Shown: piece by piece, positions 1 to 6,027 of the stretch
Layout: each line of letters opens with the position of its first letter
How positions within the stretch are numbered: the stretch's first letter is position 1
Source: JANWHF01 sp036276235
Lineage (GTDB): Bacteria; Planctomycetota; Phycisphaerae; Tepidisphaerales; Tepidisphaeraceae
DNA length: 8,984 bases
Reading direction: 5' to 3'
Assembly (NCBI GenBank): GCA_036276235.1
Contig: DATBDZ010000291.1
Coordinates: 1-8,984, forward strand
Position numbers and translations under genes: made by a program
The notes under the pieces: generated by a model
The model's input: only the letters and a program-made list of their open reading frames with translations
Told to the model about the DNA's origin: nothing
Databases searched by the model: none

Positions 1-1101
1 TTGCGCGAGCGCCGCGGTCGTATCGAGCCGCAGGATCGCGCTACTGAGCAGCCGCTCGGGTCGAAAGCCCCATTTGTGATCGGGCGCGCCCATCGCGGTG
101 TTGCTCGCCTGGCAGAAATACATCGCGCCGTCGGGGCCGAAGGCCATCTGATTGTTCAGATGATCCTTGGTGGCGCGCGGCAAGCCGACGATCACATCGC
201 GATACTCATCGAGATTCGCGCCGCAAAGGAGGCTGATTTTTCCGGTCCAATCCTGCGCGCCGTCCATCGCCTGCAAACCCTGCTCGCCGCGCGGCGGGAG
301 CTGGCCGTGGCTGATCCAGAGCAGCGGATGATCCGCGGTGGATGCGGGGTCGAACGTGATGCCGGTGATCAGCCGCGGACCGCCATTATGTTCGATGACG
401 GAATCGATCTGCCGCCTGCTTTCGATTGTGCCGTCGGCGTTCAGCGTCAGGCAGAAGATCTCGCCGGTGAGCGCGCTGGCGTACAGCCGATGATCCGGGC
501 CGAACGTCACGCACGTGTACATGCGGCCATTCATCTGCGGCAGATCGACGCGTTCAAATGCCGCCGGGAATTTGCCGAACCGCGTGGCGGCGGCGGTGGT
601 AAACGTCGCGTGATACGGCGCAAACGCGCGGCCACTCGTGTCTTTCACGTTCGGCGTCACTTCAAACGTATATTGCGTATTGAGATCGAGCGTATTGGCG
701 GGACGAAGGACGATGTCATCGCCGCCCCCGGATGTGATGACGATCGCCGGGATGATCTGATGATCGCCGTTGCGATAGAGCCGCACCGTCTGGTCGCTGA
801 GCGTCGTGGCATCGACGACTTTGCCGGCGTTTGGCAGATGAATATCAACCGCGACAAAGGCATCGGGCAGGACGTTGATATCGCGGTCGGCAGGCCGGCT
901 GGCCATGACCGTCGGCCGCGGCGCGTGATAGGGAACGCGAAATGAAGGATTGACGACGCGGACCGCAAAAGTCAGATATCCGCGCCCTTTGGCCCAGAAA
1001 CTGACAGCGCCTGCGGCAAGCCCGCCGACGGCGAATATCGCCGCGACGAGCACATACAGCCGCCAGCGCGGGCGACGCTCCTTTGGTTCCTCTCCACTCA
1101 T
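1..1101 (-). CDS. Membrane-anchored Ig-like / beta-propeller protein (partial, N-terminal 367 codons)
   Basis: The frame is open from an ATG at 1101 to the left edge, so the C-terminus is missing. A charged N-terminus is followed by one hydrophobic segment at about residues 14-36 (LYVLVAAIFAVGGLAAGAVS), read as a signal anchor, so the rest should be extracytoplasmic. Residues about 60-170 look like an SbsA-type Ig-like (Big_5) domain: PRPTVMASRPADRDINV opens it and YTFEVTPNVKDTSG, then HATFTT, closes it. From about 179 the chain has beta-propeller blades of the glucose/sorbosone dehydrogenase kind: TFGPDHRLYASALTGEIF, TFDPASTADHPLLWISHG and HLNNQMAFGPDGAMYF. Planctomycetes encode many large secreted proteins of this layout; whether this one is an enzyme or a binding protein cannot be told without the rest. 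No clear Shine-Dalgarno precedes the ATG. The coding call is firm and the propeller subfamily is an inference. Confidence 0.85.
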   Translation of the reverse strand, partial: MSGEEPKERRPRWRLYVLVAAIFAVGGLAAGAVSFWAKGRGYLTFAVRVVNPSFRVPYHAPRPTVMASRPADRDINVLPDAFVAVDIHLPNAGKVVDATTLSDQTVRLYRNGDHQIIPAIVITSGGGDDIVLRPANTLDLNTQYTFEVTPNVKDTSGRAFAPYHATFTTAAATRFGKFPAAFERVDLPQMNGRMYTCVTFGPDHRLYASALTGEIFCLTLNADGTIESRRQIDSVIEHNGGPRLITGITFDPASTADHPLLWISHGQLPPRGEQGLQAMDGAQDWTGKISLLCGANLDEYRDVIVGLPRATKDHLNNQMAFGPDGAMYFCQASNTAMGAPDHKWGFRPERLLSSAILRLDTTAALAQ

Positions 1102-1426
1102 CACAACTTAAACATTATCGAACGCCGACAGGCGGCGGTTGATCCTCGTGTGGGATCCTCTTTCCTCTGTCATCATACCTCATAAATCAGGTCCGATAAC
1201 GGGGAAAATCGAAGACAGGGAATTCTTTGAATTGCAGGATTTGCAGGGCGGCGGACAGAATTGGCACCTAGTGTAGGGGCGAACCTTGTGTTCGCCCTTT
1301 GCGCCCCGCGCGACCCGACGCCGGGCGAACACGAGGTTCGCCCCTACAGCAACCTCCCGTAGGGGTGAACCTTCTGTTCACCCTCCGTCCCTGCGCGACC
1401 GACGCTGGGCGAACACGAGGTTCGCC
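1102..1426. other. Intergenic spacer with repeats at its right end
   Basis: This spacer lies between the propeller gene and the end of the ABC permease gene. Positions 1102-1272 show no convincing gene, promoter or terminator. The right part, from 1273, is filled by two palindromic repeat units described separately. An open frame at 1286-1528 on the plus strand is made of repeat sequence and antisense permease, and is not taken as a gene. Confidence 0.6.
1273..1347. repeat. Palindromic dispersed repeat, copy 1
   Basis: Two 25-bp arms, 1273-1297 and 1323-1347, are inverted copies with one mismatch; each outer end reads GTAGGGGCGAACC. The loop of about 25 bases is GC-rich (GCGCCCCGCGCGACCC). 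Elements with this GTAGGGGCGAACC/GGTTCGCCCCTAC outline occur as dispersed hairpins in many bacterial genomes. No T-tract follows on either strand, so an intrinsic terminator is not supported, although the RNA hairpin could protect the 3' end of the permease mRNA. Confidence 0.8.
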
Positions 1427-1430
1427 CTAC
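1359..1430. repeat. Palindromic dispersed repeat, copy 2, overlapping permease stop
   Basis: This is a diverged second unit in the same orientation as copy 1, 11 bases away. Arms 1359-1383 and 1407-1430 pair imperfectly: the left arm has GGGGTGAACC and TTCACCC where the right arm matches GGGCGAACC. The loop keeps the GCGCGACC core of copy 1. The outer edge (CCCTAC on plus, GTAGGG on minus) contains the TAG stop of the ABC permease at 1427-1429, so the element and the coding region meet at the stop codon. Confidence 0.75.
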
Positions 1431-2890
1431 GCCACCTTCTTCCCCAGCAACCTGAACAGCATCTTCTTGGCGTAGAGATACGATCGCTCGCGCACCGCCT
1501 CCTCGGCGATGTCGGCGTCGAAGCCTAGCTCCTTGATGTTGGTGATGACCTTGCCGTCCGCAGGCTTAAGAATCACGTAGCCCAGCGCCTTCATCAGCTC
1601 GTCCTTCTGGATGTCGCTCTTCAGATGATCGAAGACGACGAGCGGCACATACGATTCGACCAGATCCTGTGCCACATCGGGAATCGCGCAGACGCACAGT
1701 ATGTTGCGCACGCGCTGGCCCACATCGGCGACCTGCCCCGGCTTCCAATCGAGCAGTGCCGTGCCCAAATCGTCCAGACGATCCTTGATGTCCTTGTCGA
1801 GATTTTCGAGGCTGGCATTGAAAGGCGTGACGGCGCCGCCGTCATCGGGGACGTCTTCATAGGTGATGCTGTTGAGATCATCGAGCGTCACATCGCGCCA
1901 GGAATTGATGAGGTGCGCGGGTTGTGATGCAGCGGGCTCGGTTGTCGCGACGGTCGTCGGTTGACTCGCCAACGGCTTGCCCTTCGCGGGGACAGATGAA
2001 GGTTGCGTCGAACCGGAATTTCCCGTCAGAGCCGCGACCAGATCATTGCTCTGCGGTTTCGTGACGCTCTTGAGTCTTCCCGTATGCTCGGCGGCCAGTC
2101 CCACCGCCGCCCACGCCAGCAGCGCGACGGCGACCCACGGCCTTCCGCGCGGGGCGACGCGCTGGCCGACATCCCAGCGGAAAATCTTCGCGCCGGTGAT
2201 GCACGCCGCCAGACCGATGATCGTTAGCGCCAGCAGGCTGAATGTCGCGGCACTGAGGCCGCCGTGCGGGCTATAGCAATTCTGCAACGCCTCGACGGCA
2301 TATTCCCCGGGGAAATATCCGGCCACATGCCGCGCCCAGTTGGGCAGGATATTCAGCGGCACACCAACGCCGCCGATCATGATCATCGGGAGAAACAGCG
2401 CCTGCCCCAGCGCTTGCACGGCGGGCACCGTGTCGGCGAGCATCGCGATCACCAACCCGAGTCCCAGAAACGCGAACGTGACAAAGACGAACGCGATCGC
2501 CAGTTGCCCCGGATACGCCGGCCAGGGCGTTTGATAAGACCAATGCGAGAGAAAGATCTGGATGAGCGCCGCGGAGGCGACGATCACAAATCGCGCGACC
2601 ATCGAGCTGAGAATGATCCCTCCGACGGCGGTCGGCAGCAGGCGATATCGCCGCCACACGCCGCGCTCGCGCTCGTTGACCATCGCCGTCGGCATTCCAA
2701 AGCACGCCCCGCCGAGCACCGTCACCGTCAGCAATTGGCCCATTTCATGAATGAGCGTCTTATCCGATTTGAAAACGCTGCCGAACGCGTACAGAAAAAA
2801 GATCGGCACGACGTAGCCGTAGACAATCGCCTGCTTGCTGCGGAAATTCAGCTTGAGCGTGAGCCAGAGATGGGTGAGGAGGCCGGGCAT
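1427..2890 (-). CDS. ABC-2 type transporter permease with extra C-terminal soluble domain
   Basis: This is the membrane subunit of an exporter, working with the ATPase just upstream. Residues 1-245 form a standard ABC-2 permease with six hydrophobic segments at about 24-41, 52-70, 97-116, 129-152, 160-180 and 217-236. The family hallmark NERERGVWRRYRLLPT is at 72-87, and the conserved GVGVPLNILPNWARHVAG through PGEYAVEAL stretch is at 175-202. A seventh segment (about 251-267, PWVAVALLAWAAVGLAA) is followed by a Ser/Thr/Pro/Gln-rich linker (about 290-325) and a soluble domain of about 160 residues (WRDVTLDDLNSITYEDVP onwards) that I do not recognise. By topology this tail should lie outside the cytoplasmic membrane. 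Usual ABC-2 permeases are about 240-380 aa, so 487 is long. No Shine-Dalgarno is visible before the ATG at 2890; a heptamer block ends 10 bases upstream. The cargo is unknown. Confidence 0.88.
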   Translation of the reverse strand: MPGLLTHLWLTLKLNFRSKQAIVYGYVVPIFFLYAFGSVFKSDKTLIHEMGQLLTVTVLGGACFGMPTAMVNERERGVWRRYRLLPTAVGGIILSSMVARFVIVASAALIQIFLSHWSYQTPWPAYPGQLAIAFVFVTFAFLGLGLVIAMLADTVPAVQALGQALFLPMIMIGGVGVPLNILPNWARHVAGYFPGEYAVEALQNCYSPHGGLSAATFSLLALTIIGLAACITGAKIFRWDVGQRVAPRGRPWVAVALLAWAAVGLAAEHTGRLKSVTKPQSNDLVAALTGNSGSTQPSSVPAKGKPLASQPTTVATTEPAASQPAHLINSWRDVTLDDLNSITYEDVPDDGGAVTPFNASLENLDKDIKDRLDDLGTALLDWKPGQVADVGQRVRNILCVCAIPDVAQDLVESYVPLVVFDHLKSDIQKDELMKALGYVILKPADGKVITNIKELGFDADIAEEAVRERSYLYAKKMLFRLLGKKVA

Positions 2891-2900
2891 TTTGAATTAG

Positions 2901-3045
2901 TTGTCAGTTGTCAGTTGCCAGTTGTCAGTAGAAACGCAGAAGGAAACAAGTGTTCCTTAGTCCTTGTTACTGACAACTGATAACTGACAACTGACAGCTC
3001 ATTTTCTCCCGCATTCACTGACAACTGACAACTGGCAACTGACAA
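2901..3045. repeat. Three blocks of four heptanucleotide repeats (TTGTCAG/CTGACAA) forming inverted arms
   Basis: The spacer between ATPase and permease holds three blocks, each of exactly four 7-bp units. At 2901-2928 the unit on the plus strand is TTGTCAG with unit 3 TTGCCAG. At 2970-2997 it is CTGACAA with variants CTGATAA and CTGACAG. At 3018-3045 it is CTGACAA with unit 3 CTGGCAA. Outer blocks are inverted: 2906-2929 and 3024-3047 are perfect 24-bp reverse complements around a 94-base loop. The element lies within the presumed ATPase-permease transcript, where the arms would form a long hairpin ending about 15 bases before the permease ATG. Degenerate heptamer arrays resemble the STRR repeats described in cyanobacteria; whether they are related is not known. 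Confidence 0.9.
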
Positions 3046-3054
3046 CTTATTTCC

Positions 3055-4080
3055 TTATTCACGTAACTTACTTCCCGTCAGTTCAATAAACACATCCTCC
3101 AGCGTCGGGCGGCGGATGTGCAGGTCGATCAGCTCGTTGCCTTGCGATTCGATCAGGCGGACCAGCTCGATCATCACATGACTGAGCCGCGAAGTCTTTA
3201 GCTCGATGCTGTCGCCGTTGGCTTCGACGCTTTCGACTCCGGCTATCTTCGCTAGCTCTTCGCTCTTGAGCGGCCGCCTGGTCTGCACGGCGATGCGCGG
3301 CGTTGCTTTGGATTTGGCGATCAGATCATCCGGCTTTCCCTCGGCGATCACTTTGCCATGATCGATGATCGCGATGCGATCACACAGCGTGTGAGCCTCT
3401 TCGATGTAATGCGTCGTCAGCACAACGGTGCGGCCTTCGGCGCGCATTTGCAAAATCGCCTGATGCAGCTCGCGGCGCGACTGCGGATCGAGGCCGGTCG
3501 TGGGCTCATCGAGAAACAAAACCTGCGGCTCATTGACGAACGCCAGCGCGATCGCCAGCCGCTGCTTTTGACCGCCGGAGAGGGAATCGAAGGGGGCGTC
3601 GGCTTTCTCGCGAAGGCTGAATCGCTCGAGCAACTGGTCCGCCACACGCCGCTCGTATGCCAGCGGGATCGCCGGCCGCTTCTGGCTACTCGACAGCGCA
3701 TCGGAGGGCAGGCCGCCGTTTTCAGCGCCCGAGGGTCGCTCGACGAGCGCCGAATCACGCCGCTTGTAGAACGATGCAAACAGATTCAGCGCCTCGCGCG
3801 GCGTGATCTTGTCCTGCAAAAAAGTCGCTTGCAGCGCGACGCCGATCCGCTCCTTGACGGCTTCCGGCTGCGCGATCGCATCAAGGCCGCAGAGCTGGAT
3901 GCTGCCGCCATCGGGGCGGCGTAGGCCGACGACGCATTCGACGGTGGAAGTTTTCCCCGCGCCGTTGGGCCCCAGGAGTCCGAATATTTCGCCCTGAGCG
4001 ACGGCAAAGCTGACGCCGTTCACCGCCTGGAAATCGCCGTATCGTTTTTGAAGATTCTCAACCTGCAACGTGGCGGGCAT
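3055..4080 (-). CDS. ABC transporter ATP-binding protein (DrrA/CcmA-like exporter ATPase)
   Basis: This is the cytoplasmic ATPase that powers the ABC-2 permease encoded 164 bp downstream. All nucleotide-binding motifs are present: Walker A GPNGAGKT (37-44), Q-loop Q84, signature LSGGQKQR (167-174), Walker B VLFLDE (187-192) with the D-loop at GLD (196-198), and H-loop H224 in LTTHYIEEAH. The C-terminal third (about 250-341), with RRPTLEDVFIELTG, is typical of drug/polysaccharide-type exporter ATPases. At 341 aa it is about 30 residues longer than usual, and the excess is a 37-residue insertion at 105-141 between the Q-loop and the signature, described separately. The ATG at 4080 is supported by AGGAG 12 bases upstream and a TATAAT hexamer just before it. 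The insertion lies in the helical subdomain facing the permease, so activity is likely but not certain. Confidence 0.93.
   Translation of the reverse strand: MPATLQVENLQKRYGDFQAVNGVSFAVAQGEIFGLLGPNGAGKTSTVECVVGLRRPDGGSIQLCGLDAIAQPEAVKERIGVALQATFLQDKITPREALNLFASFYKRRDSALVERPSGAENGGLPSDALSSSQKRPAIPLAYERRVADQLLERFSLREKADAPFDSLSGGQKQRLAIALAFVNEPQVLFLDEPTTGLDPQSRRELHQAILQMRAEGRTVVLTTHYIEEAHTLCDRIAIIDHGKVIAEGKPDDLIAKSKATPRIAVQTRRPLKSEELAKIAGVESVEANGDSIELKTSRLSHVMIELVRLIESQGNELIDLHIRRPTLEDVFIELTGSKLRE
3658..3768 (-). repeat. 111-bp in-frame insertion in ATPase gene flanked by 13-bp direct repeats
   Basis: Codons 105-141 interrupt the normal spacing between FASFY and the LLERFSL helix that precedes the ABC signature. 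The 13-mer CACGCCGCTTGTA (plus strand, 3756-3768) recurs as CACGCCGCTCGTA at 3645-3657, one mismatch, at the two edges. Removing one copy plus the insert gives FASFYERRVADQLLERFSL, which has the length expected for this family. The inserted peptide (ERPSGAENGGLPSDALSSSQ in its middle) is Ser/Gly/Pro-rich and low in hydrophobic residues. It could be a small palindromic or transposable element with duplicated target, or a slippage product. The boundaries are visible; the mechanism is inference. Confidence 0.6.
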
Positions 4081-4092
4081 TACGGTGGGATA

Positions 4093-4115
4093 CTCCTGCG
4101 AACCTGCGGATTATA
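4093..4115 (-). promoter_or_regulatory. Likely -10 element and ribosome binding site of ABC operon
   Basis: On the minus strand a perfect TATAAT hexamer (4115-4110) is followed by AGGAG (4097-4093), with 12 bases between AGGAG and the ATPase ATG. Transcription would start near 4103, giving a leader of about 22 bases. No recognisable -35 hexamer lies 16-18 bases upstream of the TATAAT, so the promoter call rests on the -10 alone. Confidence 0.4.
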
Positions 4116-4284
4116 CACCGCGCCGGGTGGCGGCGTTTATGCACGCTGCCGCAACAGGCGGTGGGCAAACAAGAAACAGCATTTTGCACCAATGCTCTGG
4201 TCAAAGCTAGCGTTGGCAATCATTCAGCGTAACGGTCTTGCTGAGGGGCCATGTGGCTGCGCCGCACCCGCGATGCATGAAAAT

Positions 4285-4377
4285 CGCCACGGGCACGCTG
4301 CCGCGAGCCCATGCCACCCGGTTTTGCGGTGGCACTCAATTCGGGTGGCATGGGCTTGCGACAGCATGCCCGTGGCG
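4285..4377. repeat. Inverted-arm repeat element (36-bp arms), copy 1
   Basis: Arms 4285-4320 and 4342-4377 are reverse complements with three mismatches in 36 positions, all of the kind that leave G-U pairs in RNA on one strand. Each arm contains CCACGGGCA and GCCCATGCCACCCG (or its complement). The 21-base centre holds GCGGTGGCACTCAATT. The same arm sequence recurs twice between 5869 and 6101, so this is a dispersed element and not a one-off hairpin. No T-tract follows. Confidence 0.85.
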
Positions 4378-4427
4378 TTCGTATAAGACCGCCAACAGTT
4401 TTCTCGCAAGCTCTGGCCCGTTCCCGC

Positions 4428-4463
4428 GATCCAGCCAGATGCTTCGGAGTACCTCAGCATGAC
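4428..4463. repeat. Probable dispersed repeat fragment
   Basis: The stretch centred on CGGAGTACCTCAGCATGACG, with GATCCAGCCAGATGCTT before it, has wording I associate with short dispersed repeats in several bacterial phyla. Only one copy is in this window, so the call rests on recollection and needs a genome search. Confidence 0.3.
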
Positions 4464-4542
4464 GGTGCTTAATTGTGAATTTAAAACCGACGGCCGGAGC
4501 CTTCATCTAAATCAGGCCGCGGCCGGCGGCGTTTACGGGCGC

Positions 4543-4571
4543 AAAAAACCGCCTCGCTCATCGCGAGGCGG
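4543..4571 (-). terminator. Rho-independent terminator of DUF2382 gene
   Basis: Read on the minus strand, a 9-bp perfect stem (CCGCCTCGC, 4571-4563, with GCGAGGCGG, 4557-4549) has a 5-base loop and runs straight into six T residues (4548-4543). It begins 42 bases past the stop codon of the DUF2382 gene and is well placed to end its transcript before the ABC operon. Confidence 0.9.
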
Positions 4572-4613
4572 CTGGGGTCCTCTTCCAGGATAATAGCGGG
4601 CGTTCCCGCTGCT

Positions 4614-5489
4614 TCACGCGTTTTTCGTGCGGTCATCGACTTTCGCGCTGCCGGTTTTTTCCACGCGGACGTTTTCCTTGCGGACGTCATCGCTGACTTT
4701 TTGCGTGTCGGTTACCTTGCGCTTGGAGACTTCAACTTCGCCGGTGACGACGGTTTCCTTCGAGACATTCACGCGTTCTTCGCTGACGGGGATGCGGATT
4801 TCCTGATCCTTGATCGGAGAGTCATCCCTGGCCGTCCCCGGATTAGCGCGGCGGGTCACCACCACTTCCTCGCGCTCGACCGGCACCTCGACTGTTTTGC
4901 GCTCCGTGGTGACTTCCTTGCGCACGCCGACCTCGCCGCCGGAAACGCGCTCCTTGTTCACGCGAAGTTGCTCCTCGCGCAACTGGATGCGGCGGGTGAA
5001 TTCATCGCGCATGGCGTCTTTGGCCGTGTCAAAATCCATATCGCCGCGATCGGGGTTGGAATCCCATTCGTTGCGGGCGGCCTTCTCGTCGAATGCGGGG
5101 GTATCGGTACGATCACCCACACGATCGGCGAGCCGCGCGCCGCATTGATAGGCGGGGCGATATTCGTCGTAATCGGCGTCGGATTTCACGTAATCGCGCG
5201 TCTTGTAGTTTTCGCGCCAGTAGTCATCGGTGCCGGTGGGGTCAACGGCTTCGCCGACTGCTTTACCGGCCAGCCCGCCGCCCACTGCTCCGACAACCGC
5301 GCCGACTACGCCGCCGATTGCGGTGCCGACGCCGGGGACGACCGATCCGATGGCTGCGCCAGCGGCCCCGGCCGCCGCCGCGCCGACGCCGGTTGCGACC
5401 GGATGCGAACCGGGAGCGCCGGTGATGGGGTCTGGGTTGGTATCTCGATCCGTCGTGTCATCCGTATTGCTAGTCCGATCCGTGTCCAT
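4614..5489 (-). CDS. DUF2382 (YsnF/AvaK-type) stress protein with glycine-zipper segment
   Basis: The 291-aa product has four zones. Residues 1-30 are polar and Asp/Thr-rich. Residues about 32-82 are a Gly/Ala-rich glycine-zipper-like hydrophobic stretch (GTAIGGVVGAVVGAVGGGLA), possibly membrane-interacting. Residues 88-118 carry the conserved YWRENY...DYDEYRPAYQCG block often found with this family. Residues about 168-282 are DUF2382, highly charged and beta/coil-like, in two similar halves starting EEQLRVNKERVSGGEVGVRK (172) and EERVNVSKETVVTGEVEVSK (237). DUF2382 proteins are linked to general stress responses in several bacteria, but no biochemical activity is known to me. The start is set by AGAGG 8 bases before the ATG. 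It is a single-gene unit closed by a strong terminator. Confidence 0.88.
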   Translation of the reverse strand: MDTDRTSNTDDTTDRDTNPDPITGAPGSHPVATGVGAAAAGAAGAAIGSVVPGVGTAIGGVVGAVVGAVGGGLAGKAVGEAVDPTGTDDYWRENYKTRDYVKSDADYDEYRPAYQCGARLADRVGDRTDTPAFDEKAARNEWDSNPDRGDMDFDTAKDAMRDEFTRRIQLREEQLRVNKERVSGGEVGVRKEVTTERKTVEVPVEREEVVVTRRANPGTARDDSPIKDQEIRIPVSEERVNVSKETVVTGEVEVSKRKVTDTQKVSDDVRKENVRVEKTGSAKVDDRTKNA

Positions 5490-5497
5490 AAGAATAA

Positions 5498-5502
5498 CCT
5501 CT
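5498..5502 (-). promoter_or_regulatory. Ribosome binding site of DUF2382 gene
   Basis: AGAGG on the minus strand sits 8 bases before the ATG at 5489 and fixes that start. Most other genes in the window lack so clear a site. Confidence 0.7.
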
Positions 5503-5686
5503 ATCCCCAGCTAAATTTCGGTGCCGCCACGCTGCACCAACTCCAGTGCAAGGAATCGTGGGGGCACGCCTTTAGCCGCTCACGCGAACTCATCGGATGC
5601 CACTGACGGCACGATGTGAACGGCCAAAGTTGGTCAAATGGGAATGCAAGTTGCAGGCCAAGAAGATGGCGGGAGGGGAGAATAAG

Positions 5687-5756
5687 TTGCTGGTTGCTAG
5701 TTGTTGGTTGTTAGTTGTTGGTTGTCGGTTGTTGGTTGTTGGTTGTTGGTTGCTAG
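5687..5756. repeat. Ten-unit heptanucleotide array (consensus TTGTTGG)
   Basis: Ten uninterrupted 7-bp units follow TTG-Y-Y-R-G. Five are TTGTTGG; the others are TTGCTGG, TTGCTAG (twice), TTGTTAG and TTGTCGG. The units share the TTGYYRG frame with the TTGTCAG blocks at 2901-3045 but lack the inverted arrangement. Because 7 is not a multiple of 3, all three frames are read in turn, giving low-complexity peptides in false open frames. Confidence 0.92.
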
Positions 5757-5918
5757 TAATGCGGATGCAATCTGTATTTCGCATTTTCTGGGCGGTGCGA
5801 TTCTACGGGCGGGCAAGCCAAATGCTCTGGAGCACCCCATCGGAAATGTGGCGCATCGGACGCGAACACCACGGGCATGCTGTCGCAAGCCCATGCCACC
5901 CGTTTTGATGCGATGGGT

Positions 5919-5947
5919 GCCATGTCCCACGCTTGCGTGGGCATGGC
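5919..5947. repeat. Hairpin with 13-bp stem (GCCATG-CCCACGC)
   Basis: GCCATG, a bulged T and CCCACGC pair with GCGTGGGCATGGC around a two-base loop. It is the first of three hairpins in the centre of the repeat element, and lacks a T-tract on either strand. Confidence 0.75.
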
Positions 5948-5987
5948 GTTCTTCTAATCGCTAATTTCGCTGGCGAAGTGTCAAACA

Positions 5988-6027
5988 CATGCTCACGCAA
6001 GCGTGAGGCATGGCACCCCCGGTGCCA
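5988..6027. repeat. Two adjacent hairpins in repeat element centre
   Basis: CATG-CTCACGC pairs with GCGTGAG-G-CATG (5988-6012, one bulge, two-base loop). It has the same layout as the hairpin at 5919-5947 with changed stem bases that keep pairing. It is followed at once by TGGCACC/GGTGCCA (6011-6017 with 6021-6027, loop CCC). TTCGC/GCGAA at 5966-5977 is a further short hairpin just before. Confidence 0.65.

Larger units (their letters stand above)
4081..4613. other. Intergenic spacer: ATPase promoter side, repeats and DUF2382 terminator
   Basis: This stretch of 530 bp has no convincing gene. It holds the presumed ATPase promoter/RBS (4093-4115), a pair of inverted arms (4285-4377), a probable dispersed repeat (4428-4463) and the terminator of the next gene (4543-4571). 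Open frames here (for example 4224-4460 minus, 4238-4462 plus) are made mostly of repeat sequence in both directions, and are not called. Confidence 0.6.

Noticed and set aside
1..945. Long plus-strand open frame of 314 codons
   Set aside because: It is antisense to the propeller protein, whose minus-strand frame gives recognisable Ig-like and blade motifs; the plus frame is Arg-rich with no family resemblance, as expected of a shadow in GC-rich DNA.
1273..1430. Palindromes considered as intrinsic terminators for the permease
   Set aside because: Stems lack a following T-tract on the minus strand and have long loops; dispersed repeats explain them better.
2264..2980. Plus-strand open frame of 238 codons across the permease start and heptamer block
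   Set aside because: It is antisense to transmembrane segments of the permease and ends in repeat sequence; its composition is extremely Arg/His/Asp-rich.
3358..3924. Plus-strand open frame of 188 codons opposite the ATPase
   Set aside because: It is the complement of the Walker B, signature and insertion region of the ATPase and has no motif of its own.
4224..4460. Minus-strand 78-codon frame and a similar plus frame at 4238-4462
   Set aside because: Both are made of palindromic repeat arms, which naturally give open frames in both directions; no RBS or family.
4701..5606. Plus-strand open frame of 301 codons opposite the DUF2382 gene
   Set aside because: The minus frame has a clear RBS, family motifs and a terminator; the plus frame is its shadow.
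5687..5756. Heptamer array considered as CRISPR or minisatellite coding repeat
   Set aside because: Units are 7 bp without spacers, so it is not CRISPR; the 7-bp period shifts frame each unit, so it is not a coding repeat.
4191..5830. Shared 10-mer AATGCTCTGG at 4191-4200 and 5821-5830, upstream of both inverted-arm elements
   Set aside because: The match does not extend and the distances to the arms differ, so it may be chance; not enough to call an element boundary.
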